Shown: positions 1-5,549 of the stretch, piece by piece | Numbering within the stretch: position 1 is the first letter of the stretch | How the letters are laid out: each line of letters opens with the position of its first letter | From: Clostridia bacterium | GTDB taxonomy: Bacteria; Aerophobota; Aerophobia; Aerophobales; AE-B3A | NCBI GenBank assembly: GCA_009618505.1 | Contig: WJOQ01000243.1 | Location: 1 to 5,815, forward strand | Direction of reading: 5' to 3' | Length of the DNA stretch: 5,815 nucleotides | Translations under genes and position numbers: made by a program | Notes under the pieces: generated by a model | Databases searched by the model: none | What the model saw: only the letters and a program-made list of their open reading frames with translations | What the model was told of the DNA's origin: nothing

Positions 1-2
1 GA

Positions 3-902
3 GGTAGAATAAAGAATCACTCGGCTGGTCATATTGCTACTGAAGAAGCAAAAGAATTGATTGAGACAATTAAGGATAAGCTAGGAAGTGAAGATATTGT
101 CTTTTATCCTGGAGTGAGCTATAGACATCTGCTGGTCTTGAGAGAAGCGAGATTCTCAGCTAGCGTTGAGTGTACTCCGCCCCATGATGCTTTAGGTGTG
201 CCTGTAAGGGAAGTCTTACCCAGGGCAAAAGAGAAAGAGGCACAGGAAACAGCAAATCTGTTAAGCAAGATAATACTCGATTCCAGAGACGTTTTAGAAG
301 ATCACCCTATTAATCTTATCCGGGAGAAACAAGGCAGGGATAAGGCCAACATGCTCTGGCCCTGGTCACCAGGCAAGAAGCCTCGTATGAGAAAATTTCA
401 GGAAAGATTCGGAATAAAAGGAGCTGTGATTTCAGCCGTCGATCTTATTAGAGGGTTAGGTATTTATGCTGGTTTTGATGTGATTAAGGTCAAGGGAGTA
501 ACAGGACTCTACGATACTAACTACGAGGGAAAGGCTGAGGCGTGCCTGAAGGCATTAAGAGAATATGATTTGGTCTGGGTTCATGTAGAGGCAAGTGATG
601 AAGCTTCTCACCAGGGCGATATTGATTTGAAGATTAGAACGATTGAGTATTTTGATAAAAGGTTAGTAGGAATAGTATTAGAGGAAATAGATGAAAATAC
701 TCGTATTGCTGTATTATCGGATCACCTTACCCCAATTAAAGTAAGGACTCATGTTGCTGAAGCAGTGCCGTTTTTAATATATAATTTAGAAAAAGCGCCC
801 GATGGGGTTAATCGGTTTGACGAATTTTCTTGTGCTGAAGGTAGTTTTGGTTTGTTGCAAGGAGGCGATTTCATAAAGATATTCCTTAAAGATAGCGTAT
901 AG
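3..902 (+). CDS. apgM: Archaeal-type 2,3-bisphosphoglycerate-independent phosphoglycerate mutase (ApgM family), 5'-truncated
   Basis: The frame is open to the left edge, and the first visible codons (GRIKNHSAGHIATEEA) already match the family, so the TTG at position 57 is internal, not the start. About 299 residues are visible of a family length near 400; the N-terminal quarter, with the catalytic Ser/Thr metal site, lies outside the window. Family signatures, in visible-residue numbering, are the YPGVSYRHLL segment (35-44), TPPHD (58-62), the WPWSPG loop (119-124), the TGLYDTNYEGK segment (167-177), the HVEASDEASHQGD metal-binding block (194-206) and SDHLTP with a following His (239-250). 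The DH and H residues are the ligands expected of the alkaline-phosphatase superfamily fold. The known role is interconversion of 3- and 2-phosphoglycerate in the cytoplasm. Some bacterial members of this family have been proposed to act as alternative homoserine kinases, which cannot be excluded here. It is followed after 6 bases by the radical SAM gene, suggesting an operon. Confidence 0.9.
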   Translation, partial: GRIKNHSAGHIATEEAKELIETIKDKLGSEDIVFYPGVSYRHLLVLREARFSASVECTPPHDALGVPVREVLPRAKEKEAQETANLLSKIILDSRDVLEDHPINLIREKQGRDKANMLWPWSPGKKPRMRKFQERFGIKGAVISAVDLIRGLGIYAGFDVIKVKGVTGLYDTNYEGKAEACLKALREYDLVWVHVEASDEASHQGDIDLKIRTIEYFDKRLVGIVLEEIDENTRIAVLSDHLTPIKVRTHVAEAVPFLIYNLEKAPDGVNRFDEFSCAEGSFGLLQGGDFIKIFLKDSV

Positions 903-908
903 TGAAAA

Positions 909-2081
909 ATGAAGATAGTTGTCAATAAAAGAGAATATGAGGTAATCGAAGAGCCAGAAAAACATATTCTTGTTTCTACAAAAAAAGAGATTCATGGATG
1001 GTGGCCAGGTAAAAGAGAGTGCACCTCAGAGAGAATGCTTATCAATCCTTATAATGGTTGCGGCATTGGATGCTTCTTTTGTTACGCGTTAGCCTTTCCA
1101 GGACATTTTCAGACCTTCTGCGAAAAAGGAATCATTACAGTAGCTAAGGATTTTGACCGAGTAGTGGCAAAACAACTCGACTCTATAGATATTGCCAGTT
1201 GCGGTTATCTCAGTCCAGTTACTGACCCTTTTCAGCCTTTGAACGAGAAATACCACCTATCAGAAAAGATAATCAGGGTTTTTATAGAAAGAAACATCCC
1301 GATTGAATTTATTACCAAAGCATTCATTCCCCAGGAAGTTATTGAGCTTATAAAACTGCAGACACATTCCTTCGGACAGGTTTCTATACTCACCCTTGAT
1401 GATAAAATGAGGAAGCTCCTTGTTCCTGGCGGCAGCTCAACTTCAATTTTATTCAATAATCTGGAAAGATTAGCCAATGAAGGAATTTTTGCTGTTTGCC
1501 GTATAGATCCAATCTTTCCCTATCTTACCGATAAGCCAAAAGATTTAACAGAATTGATAGAAAGAGCCAGAGGCATAGGAGCAAAGCATATCATTGCTAG
1601 TGTCCTCGATATTCCCGTTAGAATTAAAGAAAAAATCCTAAAAGCCTTAAAAAGCCACTTTGGAGTGGGGATAGAGTGGGATTATCGAAAGCTATACCAG
1701 GAGAAAATCGATGCTTATCTTAATGCCAGGATAGATTATCGAAAAAAAATCTTCGACCTTTTAGGTAATATCTGCGAAAAGAAGAATATCACTTTTGCTC
1801 TCTGTATGGAGTATCAGCTCAAGGAGGGAGAGGCTGTTGGTTTGAATCAGGAGTTTATGAGTTCCCGAAATTGCGAAGGGATAGATATACCGATTTATGG
1901 AAGAAAGGAAGAAAAGTTTTATCCAGTCAGCAGTTGTAGTGGTGAATGTCTTAACTGTAGTGATCCTAAATGTGGCATCGAAGATTTAGCCATGAGTAAG
2001 GATGGCTCAAGGAAAGATTGGTATCTCAAAGACTATCGTCGATGGTCGGAAAAACGTAGATGTTTTCCGAATATTCGTTAA
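909..2081 (+). CDS. Radical SAM protein, SplB-like (COG1533, spore photoproduct lyase-related)
   Basis: This 390-residue protein carries the radical SAM CX3CX2C motif at C51, C55 and C58 inside NPYNGCGIGCFFCYA, which would ligate the [4Fe-4S] cluster that cleaves S-adenosylmethionine. Downstream segments match the SplB-like family: TDPFQP (105-110), an EFITKA strand (133-138), SILTLDDKMRKLLVPGGSS (159-177) and the RIDPIFPYL segment (198-206). A second cysteine group near the C-terminus (C343, C347, C350, C355, with C299 and C322 before it) could hold another cluster. The start is fixed by an in-frame TGA at 903 just upstream. I see no Shine-Dalgarno sequence, so translation probably depends on coupling to the preceding apgM stop. 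The substrate is unknown. The family name comes from spore photoproduct lyase, but nothing here shows photoproduct repair or sporulation. The last 56 bases overlap the convergent M23 gene. Confidence 0.85.
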   Translation: MKIVVNKREYEVIEEPEKHILVSTKKEIHGWWPGKRECTSERMLINPYNGCGIGCFFCYALAFPGHFQTFCEKGIITVAKDFDRVVAKQLDSIDIASCGYLSPVTDPFQPLNEKYHLSEKIIRVFIERNIPIEFITKAFIPQEVIELIKLQTHSFGQVSILTLDDKMRKLLVPGGSSTSILFNNLERLANEGIFAVCRIDPIFPYLTDKPKDLTELIERARGIGAKHIIASVLDIPVRIKEKILKALKSHFGVGIEWDYRKLYQEKIDAYLNARIDYRKKIFDLLGNICEKKNITFALCMEYQLKEGEAVGLNQEFMSSRNCEGIDIPIYGRKEEKFYPVSSCSGECLNCSDPKCGIEDLAMSKDGSRKDWYLKDYRRWSEKRRCFPNIR

Positions 2082-3321
2082 GTACAGACAGATAACCAAG
2101 ATATTTCTGACTCGTTCTTTCGAACTCATCAAAATACTGCGGCTTTACCGAGGAAGCAGTAGGAAATTTTGTCTGGAGAAAATTGACAAAACGGCCGTTC
2201 TGTGTTATGCGAAAATCGAGGTGTGGGCCGGTAGACAAACCAGTAGATCCTACGTATCCAATTGTTTGGCCTTGCTTTACTTTGACTCCCTTTCTAATTC
2301 CTTTTGCATAACGGGAAAGGTGGCCATAACTGGTAGTAATACCTTGAGCGTGCTTTATTTTGATATATCTTCCGTACCCACCATTCCAGCCTACAAAAGT
2401 TACCGTCCCCTCGGCAACTGTCCAGACTGGAGTTCCGGTGGGAGCAGCATAATCTATACCCAGGTGAGGACGATAGATTCTTAAAATGGGGTGAAGTCTA
2501 TTCCAGGAAAAACCAGAGCTTATTCGGCGGTAATTTAAAGGGGAACGAAGCAAAGAACGGCGCAGTGACTTACCCTCGGACGTGTAATAATCAGAATGAT
2601 TTTCCTTATCCTTAAAGAATATAGCAGTGTGAATTCTCCCTTGGTTGATATATTGCGCAGCCAGAATTCTTCCTTGTGTGACAACTTTACCTTCAGGAGA
2701 GAGATGTTGTTCCCATATAAGTTTTAAGGCATCTCCTTTACGAGTGTCAGTAAGAAAGTCTATTTCCCAGGCAAATATATCTGCAAATCGGTAAATTAGG
2801 TCCACCTCAATTTTTTGTTTTCTCATTGATTCATAAACTGAGGACTGAATACTTGTCTTCGCTCCCATAAGGACCTTATGCACAGGGATTTCCCTTTCAT
2901 AAGCCGAAAAAACTCCTTCTTTTGATTCTTCCACCGCATAGTATTTTAAAGAATTAGGGAAATATTCGAAGAGAAGTCGTCCATCCGGATATTCTTTTAG
3001 TTTGAGTATGTCTCCCGGCTTAGACTTTCTAGGATTAAAAATAGATTTCAGTGCCTGAGTAATAGAATAGGTTTGTTGCGAGGAAATATCTGCAGAAATA
3101 AGAGCTTCATAGATAGTCTCTCCGTGATGGATAGTTGTAGATAACAGAAGAGTTAGGTTGTTTATAGTAGTTGAGTCTAATTCTTGCGGTGCTTTTTCTG
3201 AAATAATTGATTCAGGTGTCTTGGGAGAAAGCAACCATCTGGAAGAAGGGGGAGAAGAAAAATGAAGGAGAGCTAGTGTTATCAATGGAAAAATAATTAT
3301 AAAGAGGATGATTTTTTTCAT
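2026..3321 (-). CDS. Secreted or membrane-anchored M23 family metallopeptidase (OapA/Csd3-like murein endopeptidase)
   Basis: This is a 431-residue envelope protein. Residues 4-20 form a hydrophobic signal or anchor segment after MKK, with no lipobox. Residues about 62-130 resemble the OapA-type LysM-like domain (HHGETIYEAL, KPGDILKLKEYPDG). Residues about 130-255 resemble the second Csd3 domain (SVYES, LIYRFADIFAWEIDF, RKGDALKLIWE). The M23/LytM domain spans about 282-378. Its HxxxD zinc motif is H286/D290 and the active-site His is H334 (SYGHLS). The last motif, normally HxH, reads H367-L-D369, so the expected third zinc-ligand His is Asp. Family members cleave peptidoglycan cross-links in the periplasm during growth or shape control; activity here is inferred. 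The ATG has an AAGGAAG site 12 bases upstream and its own promoter candidate. The mpg gene lies upstream on the same strand. The final dozen or so residues lie beyond the normal family end and overlap the radical SAM gene. Confidence 0.88.
   Translation of the reverse strand: MKKIILFIIIFPLITLALLHFSSPPSSRWLLSPKTPESIISEKAPQELDSTTINNLTLLLSTTIHHGETIYEALISADISSQQTYSITQALKSIFNPRKSKPGDILKLKEYPDGRLLFEYFPNSLKYYAVEESKEGVFSAYEREIPVHKVLMGAKTSIQSSVYESMRKQKIEVDLIYRFADIFAWEIDFLTDTRKGDALKLIWEQHLSPEGKVVTQGRILAAQYINQGRIHTAIFFKDKENHSDYYTSEGKSLRRSLLRSPLNYRRISSGFSWNRLHPILRIYRPHLGIDYAAPTGTPVWTVAEGTVTFVGWNGGYGRYIKIKHAQGITTSYGHLSRYAKGIRKGVKVKQGQTIGYVGSTGLSTGPHLDFRITQNGRFVNFLQTKFPTASSVKPQYFDEFERTSQKYLGYLSVLNEYSENIYVFPTIDDSL
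2046..2070. other. Inverted repeat in the convergent gene overlap
   Basis: TCGGAAAA at 2046-2053 and TTTTCCGA at 2063-2070 form a perfect 8-base stem with a 9-base loop. It lies wholly inside the region where the 3' ends of the radical SAM and M23 genes overlap. Being symmetrical, it could fold in both transcripts and mark or protect both 3' ends. Neither side has a clear U-run, so it is not a textbook intrinsic terminator. It may be a chance consequence of A/T-rich coding sequence. Confidence 0.3.
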
Positions 3322-3390
3322 TTATTGATTGTACTTCCTTGAACGTCGGCAGGGTTTTATTTCTCTATCCCCTAATTCTATTTTTTCCAT

Positions 3391-3419
3391 ATTTTATCAT
3401 TAAATCATATTAAAGGCAA
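3391..3419 (-). promoter_or_regulatory. Sigma70-like promoter candidate for the M23 peptidase gene
   Basis: On the minus strand, TTGCCT (3419-3414) and TAAAAT (3396-3391) are separated by exactly 17 bases. The matches to consensus are 4/6 and 5/6. It sits in the 110-base gap after the mpg stop and would start transcription near 3384, about 60 bases before the M23 ATG. I see no terminator hairpin after mpg, so read-through from mpg could also feed the M23 gene. Confidence 0.5.
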
Positions 3420-3431
3420 ATGAGATAGGGC

Positions 3432-4010
3432 TTACCTTTTTGATACGAATTGATTTCCTTTGATGTAGAATCTCAATTTAGCCTGGCCTCCAGCGCTCAC
3501 CCCAATTCTTGTAGCAGAAGTTATTTCAAATTCCTCCCTTATACCCTCTTCAATTATCAGAGAACCAGAGATTAAGTCCTGTTTATGTTCTTTGTCGGCG
3601 ATGGCAAAAGCTTGAGTCAATTTACCTGGACCATTAGTCAAATTCTTTATCTCATCGATTTTCCTTATTCTCTTCATCACTCCAATCCCTTCCTGGGGGT
3701 CTAATGCTCTTAGTAACACCGCGCCTGCTTTCCCTTTTTTCTCTGTCACTATATTAAACAGATAATACATGCCGTAGATAAGATAGACATAGGCTGTTCC
3801 CGGTATTCCCCACATTATCTTTGCTCTCTCAGTTCTACCTCTGAAAGCATGGGAGGCAGGATCCTCCTCTCCGTAATAGGCTTCTGTCTCTACGATTTTT
3901 CCCTTTATTGTAGCTTCGGCCAATTTTCTGACCAGCATCTTTCCCAGAAGGTCTTTAGCTACTTCTTTTGTATCTCTTGCATAAAAGGAGCGGGGAAGTA
4001 GTTTTGTCAT
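3432..4010 (-). CDS. mpg: DNA-3-methyladenine glycosylase (AAG/Mpg family)
   Basis: This 192-residue protein has the usual length for bacterial members of the family. It is a monofunctional base-excision repair enzyme that removes alkylated purines such as 3-methyladenine (and hypoxanthine in some homologues), leaving an abasic site. Comparison from memory with human AAG gives these correspondences: IVETEAY contains the catalytic Glu E43 (human E125) and Y45 (Y127), H54 matches H136, Y76 in GTAYVYLIYGMY matches the intercalating Y159, and N86 matches N169. The conserved VLLRALDPQEG (98-108) and NGPGKLTQAF (126-135) segments are also present, so all key residues are intact. The ATG at 4010 has an AAGGGAG ribosome site 7 bases upstream (4024-4018). 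It is transcribed away from the aldo/keto reductase gene and is followed on the same strand by the M23 peptidase. No functional link to that neighbour is apparent. Confidence 0.95.
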   Translation of the reverse strand: MTKLLPRSFYARDTKEVAKDLLGKMLVRKLAEATIKGKIVETEAYYGEEDPASHAFRGRTERAKIMWGIPGTAYVYLIYGMYYLFNIVTEKKGKAGAVLLRALDPQEGIGVMKRIRKIDEIKNLTNGPGKLTQAFAIADKEHKQDLISGSLIIEEGIREEFEITSATRIGVSAGGQAKLRFYIKGNQFVSKR

Positions 4011-4045
4011 TTGCTGACTCCCTTTGGACTCAACTCTTTGTACTT

Positions 4046-4073
4046 ATTTTTGCTTAATTCGGGGAAAAGTCAA
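4046..4073 (-). promoter_or_regulatory. Promoter candidate for mpg
   Basis: On the minus strand, TTGACT (4073-4068, 5/6 match) is followed after 16 bases by AAAAAT (4051-4046, 4/6 match). The predicted start is near 4039, giving a leader of about 30 bases before the mpg ATG. The -10 element is weak. Its -35 overlaps the end of the dyad at 4070-4086, so a protein bound there would block it. Confidence 0.4.
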
Positions 4074-4086
4074 TCAGTTTGATTGA
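4070..4086. promoter_or_regulatory. 17-base dyad, candidate operator between divergent promoters
   Basis: TCAATCA-GTT-TGATTGA is a perfect inverted repeat with 7-base arms and a 3-base centre, the size typical of a site for a dimeric helix-turn-helix regulator. It overlaps the mpg -35 candidate by 4 bases and lies 14 bases upstream of the -35 of the aldo/keto reductase promoter. It could therefore act as repressor site for one and activator or repressor site for the other. No regulator gene is in the window. Confidence 0.4.
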
Positions 4087-4100
4087 AGATCGAGAAAATT

Positions 4101-4129
4101 TTGACCTTTAGCTTAAAATAGCCTATAAT
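4101..4129 (+). promoter_or_regulatory. Strong sigma70-like promoter for the aldo/keto reductase gene
   Basis: TTGACC (4101-4106, 5/6) and a perfect TATAAT (4124-4129) are separated by the optimal 17 bases. The expected start is near 4136, giving a leader of about 125 bases. It is the best promoter match in the window. An inverted repeat, TTTGACC (4100-4106) and GGTCAAA (4131-4137), brackets it: one arm covers the -35 and the other the start site. Confidence 0.75.
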
Positions 4130-4246
4130 TGGTCAAATTATCAAAAGATTTAGTGCATTTCAGAGCTGTATGGTAGAGAGCAAAGAATAGATTACGACTA
4201 GAAGATACTTGAATTTTGCAGAGAAACAATTAAGAGAAGTGAAATG

Positions 4247-4254
4247 AAGGAGGT
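4247..4254 (+). promoter_or_regulatory. Ribosome binding site that decides the aldo/keto reductase start
   Basis: AAGGAGGT lies 7 bases before the ATG at 4262, which is ideal spacing. It lies inside the reading frame that would be used from the ATG at 4244, and that ATG has no such site of its own. This favours 4262 as the true start. Confidence 0.8.
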
Positions 4255-4261
4255 CAGGAAA

Positions 4262-5116
4262 ATGGAAAAACGTCCTCTGGGCAAGACAGGTATAACACTT
4301 TCTGTAGTTGGCTTTGGCGGTATCATAGTGATGAATGAGAGTATAGCTAACGCGCGTCGATTGGTTGCTGAGGCAGTCAGCCGGGGTATCAACTATTTTG
4401 ATGTTGCGCCCAGTTATGGTAATGCAGAGGAGCGCTTGGGTCCTGCTCTGGAGCCATATCGAAAGTCTGTGTTCCTGGCATGTAAGACTGGCGAGCGTAC
4501 CAGGAAAAAAGCCTCGATAGAATTGCATCGCTCTCTTCGTCGTCTGCGCACAGACCATGTCGATCTCTATCAGCTTCATGGGGTGACCACATTAAAAGAA
4601 GTGGATCAGATCATGGGAGCGGGAGGTGCAATGGAAGCTTTCTTGGAAGCTCGAAAGCGAGGATTAATACGATACATTGGGTTTTCTGCCCACTCCGAGG
4701 AGGCAGCCTTATCGTTATTAGACCACTTTGCTTTTGATAGTCTTCTCTTTCCATTCAACTGGGTATGCTGGCATCAGGGACATTTCGGTCCTAAAGTACT
4801 GAGCAAAGCGCAAGAAAAAGGCCTAGGAGTACTTGCTCTAAAAACACTAGCCAAAAGAAAATGGAAGGAAAATGAGGAACGAAAATGGCAAAAGTGCTGG
4901 TATGCACCGGTGGACAATTATAATGAAGCCAGACTGGCCCTTCGATTTACCCTTTCCAAACCAATTACAGCTTCAGTGAGTCCTGGGCACATCGAACTTC
5001 TACGCTGGGCATGTGATGCTGCTGATGAGTTCAAGCCGCTCTCGCAGGAAGAAGCTACTCAGGTGGCCAGGTTAAGCGAAGGTCTTGACCCTATCTTTCC
5101 TGAGTCGAAGGTTTGA
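4262..5116 (+). CDS. Aldo/keto reductase family oxidoreductase
   Basis: From the ATG at 4262 the protein has 284 residues and begins MEKRPLGKTGITLSVVGFGG, the normal family N-terminus. A longer form from 4244 adds six residues but lacks a ribosome site. The catalytic tetrad of the (beta/alpha)8 reductases is complete: D47 and Y52 (YFDVAPSYGNAEERLG), K75 (ACKTG) and H106 (LYQLHG). The DHVDLYQLHG and RYIGFSAHS segments are also typical. The family reduces aldehydes and ketones with NAD(P)H in the cytoplasm; the substrate here cannot be told. No C-terminal ferredoxin-type cysteine motif is present, unlike some larger relatives. It has its own strong promoter and an imperfect hairpin right after the stop, so it looks monocistronic. 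GC content in sampled lines (about 42-52%) is higher than in sampled lines of the radical SAM gene (about 30-45%), which may reflect separate origin. Confidence 0.92.
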   Translation: MEKRPLGKTGITLSVVGFGGIIVMNESIANARRLVAEAVSRGINYFDVAPSYGNAEERLGPALEPYRKSVFLACKTGERTRKKASIELHRSLRRLRTDHVDLYQLHGVTTLKEVDQIMGAGGAMEAFLEARKRGLIRYIGFSAHSEEAALSLLDHFAFDSLLFPFNWVCWHQGHFGPKVLSKAQEKGLGVLALKTLAKRKWKENEERKWQKCWYAPVDNYNEARLALRFTLSKPITASVSPGHIELLRWACDAADEFKPLSQEEATQVARLSEGLDPIFPESKV

Positions 5117-5117
5117 G

Positions 5118-5160
5118 AGGTAAACTCTCTCACCTATGAGGAGAGGTTATTGGTTTACTT
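5118..5160 (+). terminator. Imperfect hairpin after the aldo/keto reductase stop
   Basis: CTCTCTCA (5125-5132) pairs with TGAGGAGAG (5137-5145, one bulged G) around a CCTA loop. An outer stem is possible between AGGTAAA (5118-5124) and TTTACTT (5154-5160). It begins two bases after the stop codon. No U-run follows, so it may be a 3'-end stabiliser or a Rho-dependent end rather than a classical intrinsic terminator. The rest of the 180-base gap up to 5296 shows no convincing promoter or gene. Confidence 0.4.
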
Positions 5161-5296
5161 AGGCGAGTTATCTATTTAGTGAAACCAGTTAAATCAAAAT
5201 GTCAGATGGAAGGAAAGTGGCCCAATTTTTACAAAAGTAAGGGTTTTAGGGAATTCTGACGGATGAAACTCTTTTTCTTTTCAAAGGAATGAAGCG

Positions 5297-5530
5297 ATGA
5301 TACAGATTTATTCAACTCGCCTTATGGTTGAAGCAGATGTGATAAAATCAATTCTGGAAGATAATGGTATAAGATGTGTCTTGTGGGATAGTCGAATCGG
5401 AACAGTATATCCTGTAATTCAAATAAGAGTAATGGTGGAAGACGAAGATTTTGAAAAAGCGGAGAAGATTATTGAGGACTATCAGAGGGAAAATAAGAAA
5501 AATGAGGATGGTGAACAAATAAATAATTAA
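5297..5530 (+). CDS. DUF2007-type small protein (putative signal-transducing protein family)
   Basis: This 77-residue soluble protein opens with IQIYSTRLMVEADVIKSILEDNGIRC and continues to IRVMVEDEDFEKAEKIIEDYQ. That is the characteristic layout of DUF2007: a beta strand, a helix that 'reaches' past the VEA motif, a strand, then a D/E-rich turn and a helix. The fold resembles the PII/ACT-like ferredoxin type. The biochemical role of the family is not established despite its database name. The tail from about residue 65 is charged and probably disordered (KKNEDGEQINN). An AAAGGA ribosome site sits 8 bases upstream of the ATG. The PHP-domain gene begins 19 bases downstream on the same strand, so the two are likely co-transcribed. 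I found no strong promoter in the 180 bases upstream. Confidence 0.8.
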   Translation: MIQIYSTRLMVEADVIKSILEDNGIRCVLWDSRIGTVYPVIQIRVMVEDEDFEKAEKIIEDYQRENKKNEDGEQINN

Positions 5531-5538
5531 ATAAAATG

Positions 5539-5544
5539 AAAGGA
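5539..5544 (+). promoter_or_regulatory. Ribosome binding site favouring a TTG start for the PHP gene
   Basis: AAAGGA lies 5 bases before the TTG at 5550. The in-frame ATG at 5568 has only an AGGA one base away, too close to work. The TTG start is therefore preferred, though not certain. Confidence 0.5.
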
Positions 5545-5549
5545 ATGTT

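Noticed and set aside
57..59. TTG as the start of the first gene.
   Set aside because: The frame stays open to position 3 with conserved ApgM sequence, so this TTG encodes an internal Leu of a gene cut by the window edge.
2002..2484. A 160-residue plus-strand open frame.
   Set aside because: It lies opposite the well-supported M23 catalytic domain and its translation matches no family; it is an antisense shadow.
3322..3390. A 22-codon minus-strand open frame whose TAA directly abuts the M23 ATG, a possible upstream peptide.
   Set aside because: It has no ribosome site, and its ATG would fall before the transcription start of the promoter candidate at 3391-3419. The coding likelihood is too low to call.
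4160..4592. Several overlapping minus-strand frames under the aldo/keto reductase start.
   Set aside because: They are antisense to a clear reductase coding region, low in complexity of signal, and lack recognisable domains.
5150..5178. TTGGTT-N17-TATTTA as a promoter for the DUF2007/PHP pair.
   Set aside because: Both elements match consensus at only 3/6, which is expected by chance in A/T-rich intergenic sequence.
5199..5240. A 13-codon frame in the gap before the DUF2007 gene.
   Set aside because: It is too short, has no ribosome site and shows no similarity to anything I recognise.
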